Source: Deltaproteobacteria bacterium (lineage in GTDB: Bacteria > Myxococcota_A > Polyangia > Polyangiales > JADJMO01). Taken from it: 43,809 nucleotides of DNA. Positions 16,330 through 26,459 of this stretch are shown in pieces. The translations under genes were made by a program, and so were the position numbers. Numbering within the stretch: the stretch's first letter is position 1; every line of letters starts with the position of its first letter. The notes beneath the pieces were generated by a model. The model had not been told where the DNA came from and did not search any database. It was given only the letters and a program-made list of their open reading frames with translations. The stretch lies in NCBI GenBank assembly GCA_016182965.1, contig JACPFM010000040.1, forward strand, positions 1 to 43,809, read 5' to 3'.

Positions 16330-17211
16330 GTGCCCGCCGGCCTCGGCCTTCACGTCGCGCTGCTCGCGGTGCAGCTCGCCTTCGCGAGCGGGGCCATCGC
16401 AGGCCGGGCCGCGTTGAACGCCGAGGGGGTCGAGCCGACGGCGCTCGCGTTCCTGCGCGCTGCGGCCGGGGCGCTCGCCTTCTTCGTGGCGGACCGGACG
16501 TTCTTCCGCGACGACCCTCGCCCCGCCGAGCCGCTGCCGCGGGCGCCGATGATCGGCTTCGCGCTGCTCGGCGTCGTGGTCAACCAGGCGTTCTTCCTCC
16601 ACGGGCTGCAGCGCGGCACCGCCACCTCCGCCGCGCTGCTGACGGCCACCATTCCCGTCTTCACAGCGGCGCTCGGCGTGTTCGCAGGGCTCGAGCGTCC
16701 GCGGCCGTCGACCTACGTGGGCATCGCCGTCGCGAGCGCCGGCGTGATCGGGCTCACCGGCGTGCGTCACATCGCGGTCGGCAACCTGCTCGTCACCATC
16801 AACTCGCTCTCGTACGCCGCTTATCTCGTCGGCGTGGGCCGCCACGTCCGACGCCACGGCGCGCTCCGGGTGATCGGGGCGGTGTTCGCGTGGGGCGCGC
16901 TCATCCTCGCGGTGCCCGGCGGCGTGCAGCTCTGGCGCCACGGCTCCGCGTGGACGGCGCGGGGGTGGTGGCTGGTCGGCTGGATGGTCCTGGTGCCGAC
17001 GATCTTCGCCTACCTCGCCAACGCATGGGCGCTCGGCAAGGCGCGTCCGAGCGTGGTCGCCGCGTACGTCTACCTGCAGCCGCTCCTGGTGATGGCCGCC
17101 GCCGGCGCGCTGCTCGGCGAGCGCCTCGACGTGCGCACCGTCCTCGCCGGTCTCGCCATCCTGCTCGGCCTCGGGATCATCGTGGTCCGTCGCGCGCCGG
17201 CGCCGGCGTGA
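16330..17211 (+). CDS. EamA/DMT-family transporter
   Basis: A 293-residue membrane protein with ten predicted helices in two EamA repeats, the drug/metabolite transporter layout. Typical features are the N-terminal GAIAGRAAL segment, NQAFFLHGLQRGTATSAALL in the first repeat, and AYLANAWALGKARPSVVAAYVYLQPLLV in the second, followed by a short basic tail. The GTG start at 16330 follows the small gene by 12 bases. Such proteins export amino acids, metabolites or sugars; the substrate cannot be told from sequence. Confidence 0.85.
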   Translation: MPAGLGLHVALLAVQLAFASGAIAGRAALNAEGVEPTALAFLRAAAGALAFFVADRTFFRDDPRPAEPLPRAPMIGFALLGVVVNQAFFLHGLQRGTATSAALLTATIPVFTAALGVFAGLERPRPSTYVGIAVASAGVIGLTGVRHIAVGNLLVTINSLSYAAYLVGVGRHVRRHGALRVIGAVFAWGALILAVPGGVQLWRHGSAWTARGWWLVGWMVLVPTIFAYLANAWALGKARPSVVAAYVYLQPLLVMAAAGALLGERLDVRTVLAGLAILLGLGIIVVRRAPAPA

Positions 17212-17251
17212 GACGAAAAGAGCTCGCGCCCCAGGGTGGAGGCGCGAGCTC
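17212..17251 (-). terminator. Intrinsic terminator behind glnA
   Basis: A perfect 11-bp hairpin (17220-17230 pairing with 17241-17251, stem GAGCTCGCGCC, 10-base loop). On the minus strand it is followed directly by TTTTCG, a short U tract. This is a textbook rho-independent terminator for transcription leaving glnA. On the plus strand there is no U tract after it, although it sits just after the EamA stop. Confidence 0.8.
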
Positions 17252-17270
17252 GATCAGATCCGACCACGAA

Positions 17271-17322
17271 CGGCGGGTCACGCCGGATCACGCATCCGGC
17301 GGGTCACGCCGGTTCACGCATC
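17271..17322. repeat. 26-bp tandem duplication covering the glnA stop codon
   Basis: Two adjacent 26-bp copies (17271-17296 and 17297-17322) differ at one base. Each begins CGGCGGGTCACGCCGG and ends TCACGCATC. On the minus strand each copy contains GATGCGTGA, the last two codons and stop of glnA, so the event duplicated the gene end together with its 3' flank. The second copy is untranslated. Confidence 0.8.
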
Positions 17323-18720
17323 AAAGTACAGGTAGAACTCGTAGGGGCTCGGTCGCAGCTGCACCGGCCCGATCTCCTCCTCGCGCTTGTACTCGATCCA
17401 CGTCTCGATGACGTCCTTGGTGAAGACGTCGCCCTTGAGGAGGAACGCGTGATCGCGCTCGAGCGCCTCGAGGGCCTCGGGGAGCGAGCCGGGCATCGAC
17501 GGGACGTCCTTCCGCTCCTCGGGCGAGAGGGCGTAGATGTTCTTGTCGAGCGGATCGCCGGGGTGGATCTTGTTCTGGATGCCGTCGAGGCCGGCCATCA
17601 TCAGCGCGGCGAACGCCAGGTAGCCGTTGCAGGTCGGATCCGGGAAGCGGACCTCGACGCGCTTGCTCTTGGGGCTCGGCGAGAACATCGGGATGCGCAG
17701 CGCCGCGGAGCGGTTACGCGACGAGTACGCGAGGTTCACCGGGGCCTCGTAACCGGGCACCAGACGGCGGTAGCTGTTGGTCGTCGGGTTGGTGAGCGCG
17801 GCGAGCGCCTTCGAGTGCTTGATGACGCCGCCGATGTAGTAGAGCGCCGTCTCCGACAGGCCCGCGTAGCCGTCGCCGCCGAAGAGCGGCTTGCCTTCGC
17901 GCCAGATCGACTGGTGGACGTGCATGCCGCTGCCGTTGTCGCCGAAGATCGGCTTGGGCATGAAGGTCGCGACCTTGCCGGCCTTCATCGCGGTGTTGCG
18001 CACGATGTACTTGAACCACATCAGCTTGTCGGCCATGCGGACGAGCGAGTCGAACTTCATGTCGATCTCGCACTGACCGGCGGTCGCCACCTCGTGGTGG
18101 GACGTCTCGACCTCGATGCCGACCTTCTCGAGGTGCAGGCACATCTCGGTGCGCAGATCCATGAGGGTGTCGACCGGCGACACCGGGAAGTAGCCCTCCT
18201 TCGGGCGGACCTTGTAGCCCTTGGCGCCTTCCTTGCCGCTGTTCCAGTGCCCTTCCTCGGAGTCGATGTAGACGAACGACTGGTGGCCCTTCACGTCGTA
18301 GCGGACCGAATCGAACACGAAGAACTCGGCTTCGGGGCCGCAGTAGCACGTGTCGCCGATGCCGGTCTGCTTGAGGTACGCCTCGGCCTTCTTGGCGATG
18401 AAGCGCGGATCGCGCGGGTAGTTCTGGCGCGAGATCGGGTCGTAGATGTTGCAGATCAGGCTCAGCGTCGGCTGCGCCATGAACGGGTCCATCTGGGCGG
18501 TCGACGCGTCGGGGATGATCAACATGTCCGACGCGTTGATCGGCTGGAAGCCGCGGATCGACGAGCCGTCGAAGCCGAAGCCGTCCTCGAAGGAATCCAC
18601 CTCGAGCCGGTGGATCGGGACCGACGTGTGCTGCCACGTGCCGAGGAAGTCGACGAACTTGAGGTCGACCATCACTGCGCCGTGCTTCTTCGCGAACTCG
18701 ATTGCTTCCTTGGGGGTCAT
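17314..18720 (-). CDS. glnA: Glutamine synthetase type I
   Basis: GlnA condenses ammonia and glutamate to glutamine using ATP as a cytoplasmic dodecamer. The 468-residue length is typical. Motifs include [16 protein letters not shown], the metal-site [19 protein letters not shown], the ATP-binding [16 protein letters not shown] and the Glu-flap region [10 protein letters not shown]. The adenylylation region reads [11 protein letters not shown] with the modified Tyr conserved, indicating the GSI-beta class regulated by adenylyltransferase. The gene follows glnB (PII), but the 154 bases between them are almost filled by an inverted-repeat element. Confidence 0.97.
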   Translation of the reverse strand: MTPKEAIEFAKKHGAVMVDLKFVDFLGTWQHTSVPIHRLEVDSFEDGFGFDGSSIRGFQPINASDMLIIPDASTAQMDPFMAQPTLSLICNIYDPISRQNYPRDPRFIAKKAEAYLKQTGIGDTCYCGPEAEFFVFDSVRYDVKGHQSFVYIDSEEGHWNSGKEGAKGYKVRPKEGYFPVSPVDTLMDLRTEMCLHLEKVGIEVETSHHEVATAGQCEIDMKFDSLVRMADKLMWFKYIVRNTAMKAGKVATFMPKPIFGDNGSGMHVHQSIWREGKPLFGGDGYAGLSETALYYIGGVIKHSKALAALTNPTTNSYRRLVPGYEAPVNLAYSSRNRSAALRIPMFSPSPKSKRVEVRFPDPTCNGYLAFAALMMAGLDGIQNKIHPGDPLDKNIYALSPEERKDVPSMPGSLPEALEALERDHAFLLKGDVFTKDVIETWIEYKREEEIGPVQLRPSPYEFYLYFDA

Positions 18721-18740
18721 TTCGCTGCTGCCTTTCCCAG

Positions 18741-18871
18741 TTCGTCAGTCGTCAGTCGTCAGTCGTCAGCACCCGAGGCGACGCGCCGCCGTTCGGCGCG
18801 CGATTCGGTGGAGACGCTTCGCGACGTGCTGGTGACTGCCCACTGACGACTGATGACTGATGACTGATGAC
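18741..18871. repeat. Heptad-armed inverted repeat element, copy 1 (glnB-glnA spacer)
   Basis: The left arm is four head-to-tail heptads at 18741-18768 (TTCGTCA then three GTCGTCA). The right arm is four heptads at 18844-18871 (TGACGAC then three TGATGAC), the reverse complement apart from about one base per heptad. The 75-base interior is GC-rich. The element begins 20 bases from the glnA start and ends 3 bases from the glnB stop, so the glnBA mRNA should carry a long imperfect hairpin. A related copy is at 34.45-34.65 kb. I do not recognise a named repeat family. Confidence 0.85.
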
Positions 18872-18874
18872 TGC

Positions 18875-19976
<1,102 letters not shown>

Positions 19977-19999
19977 CGCCGGCAACGGCGAACGTCGAG

Positions 20000-20530
20000 T
20001 CAGAGGCAGGTCTTCACGCAGGTGCGGAAGCGCTCGTCGCAGTCGGTGACGCAGCCGATCGTCGTGCCGCACGGGCTCGCACACGTGCGCCAGGTCTTGG
20101 TGCACGCCTCGGTGCACGAATGGGTGGTCGGCCCGGCGGTCGCCGCGGCGACGTCGCCGCTCATCTCGCCGCTCTTGGGCGCGACGGCCGGCGGCGGCGC
20201 GTAGGGGCTCGAGGGCGGGGGGACCGCGACGGGCGCTGGCGCAGGCGCGCCGGCGAGGGCGCCGTCGAGCACGCGGACGCGCTGCTTCGCGTACGACACG
20301 CGGGAGCGGTCCTGTCCCTTGGTGTACTGCGCCGTCCACGTGGCCCAACAGGAGCGCTTGTTCTGCAGAGGCGTCGTCGGGTCGTCGTCGATGCGGTAGC
20401 AGTGCTCGAACCGCATGTCGCCCTCGACGAGGTGGCGCATGCTCGGCCCACACGCCGCAGGGGCGAGCGCCGCGATGGACCCGGCGACGGCGAGCGTGAT
20501 CCGCCGAAGCCCCGACGTGCGTGACGACAT
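20000..20530 (-). CDS. Predicted lipoprotein with Cys-rich C-terminus
   Basis: A 176-residue precursor starting at the ATG at 20530, with the lipobox LAPAA-C at about residue 26. The mature N-terminal half (MRFEHCYRIDDDPTTPLQNK) contains two Cys. A Pro/Ala linker follows, then a C-terminal segment with eight Cys at regular distance (CTEACTKTWRTCASPC, CVTDCDERFRTCVKTC). This suggests two helical hairpins linked by CxxxC pairs. No family recognised. It converges with the cytochrome gene, 23 bases away. Confidence 0.7.
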   Translation of the reverse strand: MSSRTSGLRRITLAVAGSIAALAPAACGPSMRHLVEGDMRFEHCYRIDDDPTTPLQNKRSCWATWTAQYTKGQDRSRVSYAKQRVRVLDGALAGAPAPAPVAVPPPSSPYAPPPAVAPKSGEMSGDVAAATAGPTTHSCTEACTKTWRTCASPCGTTIGCVTDCDERFRTCVKTCL

Positions 20531-20606
20531 GCCGATCGAATGGTGAGCGTTCGGGTGGGGTACGTGCAAGCTCCTCGCATTCGATGCGAACTGCGTGCCC
20601 GCGGTG

Positions 20607-23600
20607 TCAGTCGCCGGACGTTCCCTTCGTGGGCAGCCCGAGGCGCCTGGTCATCTTCTGCAGACCGAACCGGGACACGCCGAGGGCGCGCGCCGCGTGG
20701 GTCTGGTTTCCGTTCGCCCGGCGGAGCGCGTCGACCACCAAGCGGCGCTCGAGCGCGTCGAGTTGATCCCGAAGGGTGAGCCCGGAGGCCGCACCAGTGC
20801 GACGCGGCTGCAGCAGCTCCGGGCTCAGGTGCTCGACGTCGAGGACGCCGTCGCACAGCACCAGGGCGCGGCGGAGCTCGTTCTCGAGCTGCCGGACGTT
20901 GCCGGGCCACGGCGCGGAGGCGAGCACGGCCAGCGCGTCTTTGGTGACGCGCAGCTTGCGTCCGCCGGACCACCGCCGGACGAAATGCTCGACCAGGGCG
21001 GGGAGATCCTCGGTGCGGTCGCGGAGCGGCGGCACCTGGATGCAGAGCACGGCGAGGCGGTAGTAGAGGTCCTCGCGGAAGCGCCCCTCGCGCACCATCG
21101 CCTCGAGGTCGCGGTGGGTGGCGCCGATCACGCGGACGTCGACCCTGGACGAGCGCTCGCCGCCGACCGGGCGGACTTCGCCGTCCTGCAGCACGCGCAG
21201 CAGCTTGGCCTGCATGGCCAGCGACATCTCGCCGATCTCGTCGAGCAGGAGCGTGCCGCCGTGCGCGATCTCGAACAAGCCCACCCGCGCGCGGTCGGCG
21301 CCCGTGAAGGCGCCGCGGACGTGGCCGAACAGCGTCGACTCGAGGAGCGGCTCGGGGATGGCTCCGCAGTTCTCGGCCACGAACGGTCCGCGCCGACGCG
21401 CGCCGTTGTCGTGGATGGCCCGCGCGACGAGCTCCTTTCCGGTACCGCTCTCGCCGACGACCAGCACGGGGATGCGCGCGTCGGAGGCGTCGACGACCCG
21501 ATCGACGAGCGCGAGCATGCGACGCATCGCCGCGCCGTCGCCGATGATCGCGTCGTAGCCGTGACGCGTGGCGCGCGCACCCTTGCGCTCGGCGAGCTCG
21601 GCGCGCACCACCTCGAGCGTGCCCTCGGTCCGGGCGAGGGTCGTCTCGAGGCGAGCCTGCGCACGCTCCGCACGGCGCGCGAGGCGGCGCAGACGCAGCG
21701 CGTCGCGCGCATCGGCGATGGCGGCGGCCGCCTGGGTCGACAGGAGGCGCACCCACGCGATCTCACGCGGGCCGAACGCGCCGCGGCGGATCCGGTCGTC
21801 GAGGTAGACGACGCCGAGCGCCTCGCCGCGCGCGACCAGCGGCACCGCGAGCACGCTCCGCAGCCGCAGCGCGTGGATCGACGCGCTCACCGGATCGTCT
21901 CCGCCGCCCGACGCGTCGACGGCGACGACCGGCTCCATCGTCTCGAGCGCGCGCCGCGCCAGCGTGCTCGAGAGCGCGAGCTGCGTGCCGCGCAGATCTT
22001 CGCGCGAGAGCCCGCGCGCGACGCGCGGCTGCAACCGGACGCCGCCGGGCGCGCTCGGATCGGCGGCGCGAAGGAGCAGGAGCCCGCGCTCGACGCCGAC
22101 CCACAGCACGAGACCGTCGAGCACCTGCCGCAGTAGATCGCCGAGCGAGGTCCGATCGCGCAGACCGCGCGCGATCGCGGCGAGGAGGTCGATCTGCCCG
22201 GCCGCGAGCCCGAGCTCCTCGCTTCGCCCTGCCGTGTCGCGCGCCGTCTCGACCCACTCGGCGGCGGCGAAGCTCGCTCGATGCGACAGCGGGACGTCCT
22301 CCTCGAGACGCGAAACGAGCCGCCCGAGGCGATCGGAGAGCGCGCGGGCTGCGTCTCCGCGGCCGGCGCGGCGCGCCTCGGCGATCGCGCGCGAGAGGAC
22401 CGGCCCGACGACCGAGGGCGGCGCCTCGACGTCGCGCGAGCGCAGCACCGCGTCGATCACGTCGCGGCCGCGCAGCAGCAGGGCGCGGTAGAGCGTCCAT
22501 CGCGCGGCGGCCGGCTCCACACGATCGAGGTCGTTCTGCGCGGCGCGCACCTCCTCCTCCGGAACGTCCTCGCCGACGAGCAGGGCATAGGCCGTCGACA
22601 TCACCCGCTCGCCGGGCGAGGGGGCGTCGCGCGCCGCGCGGGCCGCGCGCGCCTGCATTATCGCGCGCTCTCCGCGCGCACACGCCGCCTCGATCGAGGT
22701 GAACAACGCGTACGCGGCGCCACGCCGATCGCCGGCGCGCTCGGCGGCGCGGTGCGCGCGCTCGGCCTCGACCGTCGCGTCGGTCGTGGCGCCGGGCGCG
22801 AGGAGCGTCGCGGCCCGCGTGAGGCGCGCGCGCGCGGCGTCGCCGGGCCGATCGAGCCGTTCGGCCAGGGCGATGGCGCGCGTGGAGGCGTCGAGCGCGT
22901 CGCCGAGACGGCCGGCATCGTGGGCCGCGGCCGCGGCGCTCAGTCGCGCGCCGATCTCGAGCGCGGGCGCGCCGATGGCGACCGCCAGATCGGCGGCGCG
23001 GGCGAACGCGCGCGCGGCCGAGGCGCCGTCGCCGCGGCCGTGCAGCAGCATGCCGCGGACGTGCAGCGCGCGCGCGCGTCGCTCCGGATCACGCGCCTCG
23101 GCGTCGCCGTCGAGTGCGTCGAGCGCGGCCAGCCCCTCGTCCCACCGTCCCCTGGTCCAGGCGACGAGCGCGCGGATCTCGCCGCCGACGTCGTCGCCGA
23201 GCAGCGCCTCGGCCTCGTCGATCGCGCCCCGATCGAGCGACAGCCGCGCGGCGAGCGCCCGGACGTCGGCGCGCGTGCTGCCGCGCGTGCCGTCGCGCGT
23301 GGCGAGGTCGGCCCGGTTGGCGTCGGCGAGGTACGCGGCACACGCGGCGGGATCGCGCGCGAGGCGGGCCAGCTCCGCGGCCTCGAGCGCGCGCGCGACG
23401 TCGTGCGGCGCGGCGCGCAGACGCGTCTCGGCGAGCGCCCGCGCTTCGGCGAGGCGGCCGGCGCGGCGCAGGAGGATCAGGGCTGCACCGGCGGCATCAC
23501 CCTCGAGCGCGCCGCCGGCCGCGAGCCGCGCGAGCGAGCCCATGGCGACCTCGTCGCCCGGCGACAGCGACAGCCGCGCGAAGGCGGCCTGCGCGTCGAG

Positions 23601-24659
23601 ATCGGCGTCGAGCGCCGTGGCGAGATCGGCCGGTCCGAGCGCGCGATCGCTCCGGCCCGCGAGCGCCCGCAGGAGCGACGGCTCGTCGGCGGCGACGGAG
23701 GGCCAGTCGCGGGCGACCGCGCCGGCGAGCCGGACGAGCAGGCGGCGACGTCCGTCGGCGTCGAGCCCGGGCAGCGGCGCACCGTCGGCGCGCGTGCCGG
23801 AGAGGGAGGCGAGCGCGCGCATGATGCCCTCGACCCAGCTCCGCGCCGGCCCCTCGGGCGGCGCGCGTCCCTCGCACGCGGCGGCCTGGATCTCCGGCAG
23901 CCTCTCGACCAGGTACGCCGCCTCGAGCGGGACCGCGTGCCCCTGCCACCCGGCGAGCTCCGCGGCCGATGGCCGATCGCCCGCGCGGTCGGCGGTCGCC
24001 AGCCTCGTCGCGTCCGAAGGGGGCGAAAGCGAGCTGACCAGCCGGCCGAGCGCGTAGACGTCGGCCTCCGCGCCGACGTGGGCCGCGCCGTCGGTCGTGG
24101 CGAGCGCCTCCGGCGGCAGGTTCTCGGGCGTCGCGCCGGTGAGCGGCGCGCCGAACGGCGCCGCGAGCCCGAAGTCGACGAGCGAGGCGCGCGCACCTTC
24201 CTCGGTCGTCGTGACGACGACGTTCTCCCGCTTCACGTCGCCGTGTCGGAACCCGAGCAGGTGCAGGCGCGCCAGGATCGCGCCGACGTCGCGCACGATC
24301 GCCTCGGCGATCGGCGACGAGCGAGCGGCGGCGATCGGCGAGCCCTCGACCCACGCGAAGGCGAGGAACGGTCGACGACGGCGGCCGAGCTCGACGAAGC
24401 CGGCGTCGATCGGCGAGCCGGCCCCGGCGATCGCGCGGGCGATCGCCTCCTGCGCGAGGCGAGCCGCGCCGCCGTCCTGCCGATCGATCTTGATGCCGAC
24501 CGCACGGCCGTCGAGCTCGCCGCGCAGGACGACGCCTGCGGCGCCGCGCCCGACGGGTTGCAGCCCCTCGACGACACCGCCGTGGGGCAGCGCCAACCTC
24601 GTAGGCAGAGAGCTCGCCGCCACCACACGAAGGATGAACCGAGAAACAGCGCGTGACAA
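20607..24659 (-). CDS. Giant chimeric regulator: protein kinase, TPR-like, GAF, sigma54 AAA+ and Fis HTH
   Basis: A 1350-residue protein. Residues ~25-270 form a Hanks kinase: Gly loop GRGAAG (37-42), ATP Lys 57, a non-RD catalytic loop HGDVKRENV (139-147) with Asp, Lys and Asn kept, and DFG (162-164). Residues ~380-800 are Ala-rich helical repeats, probably TPR. A GAF domain covers ~825-975 and a coiled coil runs to ~1030. The sigma54-interaction AAA+ domain has Walker A GESGTGKE (~1069), GAFTGA (~1116) and Walker B TLLLDEIGE. A Fis-type helix-turn-helix (NQTHAARALGVSRFGLQK) ends it. It should activate sigma54 promoters in response to phosphorylation and a GAF ligand. The TTG start is uncertain. 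It lies 24 bases after the RNase J gene. Confidence 0.88.
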   Translation of the reverse strand: MSRAVSRFILRVVAASSLPTRLALPHGGVVEGLQPVGRGAAGVVLRGELDGRAVGIKIDRQDGGAARLAQEAIARAIAGAGSPIDAGFVELGRRRRPFLAFAWVEGSPIAAARSSPIAEAIVRDVGAILARLHLLGFRHGDVKRENVVVTTTEEGARASLVDFGLAAPFGAPLTGATPENLPPEALATTDGAAHVGAEADVYALGRLVSSLSPPSDATRLATADRAGDRPSAAELAGWQGHAVPLEAAYLVERLPEIQAAACEGRAPPEGPARSWVEGIMRALASLSGTRADGAPLPGLDADGRRRLLVRLAGAVARDWPSVAADEPSLLRALAGRSDRALGPADLATALDADLDAQAAFARLSLSPGDEVAMGSLARLAAGGALEGDAAGAALILLRRAGRLAEARALAETRLRAAPHDVARALEAAELARLARDPAACAAYLADANRADLATRDGTRGSTRADVRALAARLSLDRGAIDEAEALLGDDVGGEIRALVAWTRGRWDEGLAALDALDGDAEARDPERRARALHVRGMLLHGRGDGASAARAFARAADLAVAIGAPALEIGARLSAAAAAHDAGRLGDALDASTRAIALAERLDRPGDAARARLTRAATLLAPGATTDATVEAERAHRAAERAGDRRGAAYALFTSIEAACARGERAIMQARAARAARDAPSPGERVMSTAYALLVGEDVPEEEVRAAQNDLDRVEPAAARWTLYRALLLRGRDVIDAVLRSRDVEAPPSVVGPVLSRAIAEARRAGRGDAARALSDRLGRLVSRLEEDVPLSHRASFAAAEWVETARDTAGRSEELGLAAGQIDLLAAIARGLRDRTSLGDLLRQVLDGLVLWVGVERGLLLLRAADPSAPGGVRLQPRVARGLSREDLRGTQLALSSTLARRALETMEPVVAVDASGGGDDPVSASIHALRLRSVLAVPLVARGEALGVVYLDDRIRRGAFGPREIAWVRLLSTQAAAAIADARDALRLRRLARRAERAQARLETTLARTEGTLEVVRAELAERKGARATRHGYDAIIGDGAAMRRMLALVDRVVDASDARIPVLVVGESGTGKELVARAIHDNGARRRGPFVAENCGAIPEPLLESTLFGHVRGAFTGADRARVGLFEIAHGGTLLLDEIGEMSLAMQAKLLRVLQDGEVRPVGGERSSRVDVRVIGATHRDLEAMVREGRFREDLYYRLAVLCIQVPPLRDRTEDLPALVEHFVRRWSGGRKLRVTKDALAVLASAPWPGNVRQLENELRRALVLCDGVLDVEHLSPELLQPRRTGAASGLTLRDQLDALERRLVVDALRRANGNQTHAARALGVSRFGLQKMTRRLGLPTKGTSGD

Positions 24660-24683
24660 GGCGCCGCTGCCAACGGCGTTGCG

Positions 24684-26390
24684 TCACCCCTCCGGTTCTT
24701 CGGCGCGGGGTGGCCGCTGCACGATCGCGAGCGCGAGCGGCTTCACGCCGGTGTGCCGGGCCAGCGCCCGCCGCGCGGCGAGCCGGGCGACCTCGCGGAT
24801 CTCGTCGTCGGTCGGACGCGCGCTCGTCCACGGCTGCTCGGCGAGCGCCGCGCGCACCTCGGCGCGCGCGTCGGCGAGGACCTCCGGGCAGAGTGCGTCC
24901 TCGAGCACCCCGCGGGTCACCACGACGGGATCGCCGATCGGGCGGCCGCTGTCGTCGACTGTGACGCTCGCGATCGCGACGCCGAGCTCCCCGAGCAGGC
25001 GACGCTCGCGCAGCACCGCCTCGGCCAGCTCCTCGCCCGCCTGCACCGCGATCTTGCCGATCGGCGCGGTGCCCACCTTGCGCACGCCGAGCGCGTCGAC
25101 CTCGGCGATCTCGCCGTTCTCGATGACCAGCGCGTTGGTCACGCCGCCCTCGCGGGCGAGCAGGGCGTGCCGCTCGAGGTGGTGGCGGGTGCCGTGCACC
25201 GGCACGAAGGACGACGGCATGACCAGATCGAGCACCTCGCGCTGCTCGTCGCGGTGGGCGTGACCGCTCGCGTGGATGTCCGGATCGCTCTGCTTGAGCA
25301 CGACCTCGCAGCCGCGGCGGTGCAGATCGCCGACCATGCGCATCACCTCGACCTCGTTGCCGGGGATGGCGCGGCTGGAGAGGATCACCCGATCGCCCGG
25401 ATCGAGCCGCAGCTTCGGGTGATCGTCGAGCGCGAGCCGCGCGAGGGCCGCGCGCGGCTCGGCCTGCGAGCCGGTGGCGATCACCAGCAGCTCGTGGCGC
25501 GGGAGCACCGCCGCGTCGTCGATCGAGACGAGCAGCCCCGGCGGCACCGCCAGGTAACCGGTGTCGGTCGCCACCTTCACGTGGGTCTGCACGCTGCGCC
25601 CGAGGAGCAGCACCTTGCGCCCGAGCGCGGCGGCGGCCGCGGTGATGGCGCGGACGCGGTGCACGTTCGAGGCGAAGAGCCCGACGATCACCCGACCGGA
25701 CGCGCCCTGGATCGCGCGAGCGATCGCGTCGGACACGACGCGCTCGCTGCGGCCGACCCCGGGGGAGTCGACGTTGGTCGAATCGGAGAGCAGCAGGGTG
25801 ACGCCCTCGCGCCCGAGCTCCGCGAGGCGCGCCTTGTCGAACTGCTCGCCGTCGGTGGGATCGGGATCGATCTTGAAGTCGCCGGTGTGCACCAGCAGGC
25901 CCTCGTCGGTGCGCAGGGCGAGCGCCGTCGCGTCGGCGATCGAGTGGGTGACCCGCACCGGCTCGACCTCGAGCACATGGCCGAGGTGCCGCACGGTGAA
26001 CCGCTCCCGCGGACGGGTCGGGAACATCAGGGGCTGGCGCGCGAGCGGCGCGTCGGACCCCTCGAGGTGCTCCTTGAGGCGGCTACGGATCAGGCCGAGG
26101 GCGTACGGCGGCGCGTGGATGGGCACGTCCATGCGACGCAACAGGTACGGGATCGCGCCGATGTGGTCCTCGTGACCGTGGGTGACGAGCAGGGCCGCGA
26201 TCCGCTCGCGGTTTCGCTCGAGGAAGGTGAAATCGGGGTGGATGAGGTCGACTCCGTGCGGGCTCGTCGGAAAGGAGACGCCGCAGTCGACCAGCACGAT
26301 CGGCCCGCTCCCGGAGGTGCCGATCTCGATGGCCATGCAGTTCATGCCGATCTCACCGAGACCGCCGAGTGGGAGAATGCGAAATGCCAT
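24684..26390 (-). CDS. rnj: Ribonuclease J (beta-CASP metallo-beta-lactamase RNase)
   Basis: A 568-residue RNase J, a 5'-3' exo- and endoribonuclease of mRNA decay and rRNA maturation. It has FRILPLGGLGEIGMNC at the start and the zinc motif THGHEDHIGAIPYL. VHTGDFKIDP, LLLSDSTNVDSPG, the beta-CASP region with GLFASNVHRV and SSRAIPGNE, and the motif-C region IHASGHAHRDE follow. The C-terminal domain is complete. The start is the ATG at 26390; a longer open frame is rejected because family members begin at this MAFRILPLGG-like position. The chimeric regulator gene follows on the same strand. Confidence 0.94.
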   Translation of the reverse strand: MAFRILPLGGLGEIGMNCMAIEIGTSGSGPIVLVDCGVSFPTSPHGVDLIHPDFTFLERNRERIAALLVTHGHEDHIGAIPYLLRRMDVPIHAPPYALGLIRSRLKEHLEGSDAPLARQPLMFPTRPRERFTVRHLGHVLEVEPVRVTHSIADATALALRTDEGLLVHTGDFKIDPDPTDGEQFDKARLAELGREGVTLLLSDSTNVDSPGVGRSERVVSDAIARAIQGASGRVIVGLFASNVHRVRAITAAAAALGRKVLLLGRSVQTHVKVATDTGYLAVPPGLLVSIDDAAVLPRHELLVIATGSQAEPRAALARLALDDHPKLRLDPGDRVILSSRAIPGNEVEVMRMVGDLHRRGCEVVLKQSDPDIHASGHAHRDEQREVLDLVMPSSFVPVHGTRHHLERHALLAREGGVTNALVIENGEIAEVDALGVRKVGTAPIGKIAVQAGEELAEAVLRERRLLGELGVAIASVTVDDSGRPIGDPVVVTRGVLEDALCPEVLADARAEVRAALAEQPWTSARPTDDEIREVARLAARRALARHTGVKPLALAIVQRPPRAEEPEG

Positions 26391-26459
26391 CGTCGACGGT
26401 CCCTTTAGCACCGCGCGCGCTTGTCGCGCGGCCGAAGCGCGACCCAAAGTGTCCTGGTC
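26391..26459. promoter_or_regulatory. Short divergent spacer with an inverted repeat
   Basis: The 69 bases between divergent RNase J and lipoprotein genes contain a 7-bp inverted repeat CCGCGCG (26411-26417) / CGCGCGG (26425-26431). It may be an operator or a chance GC-rich hairpin. Confidence 0.3.
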
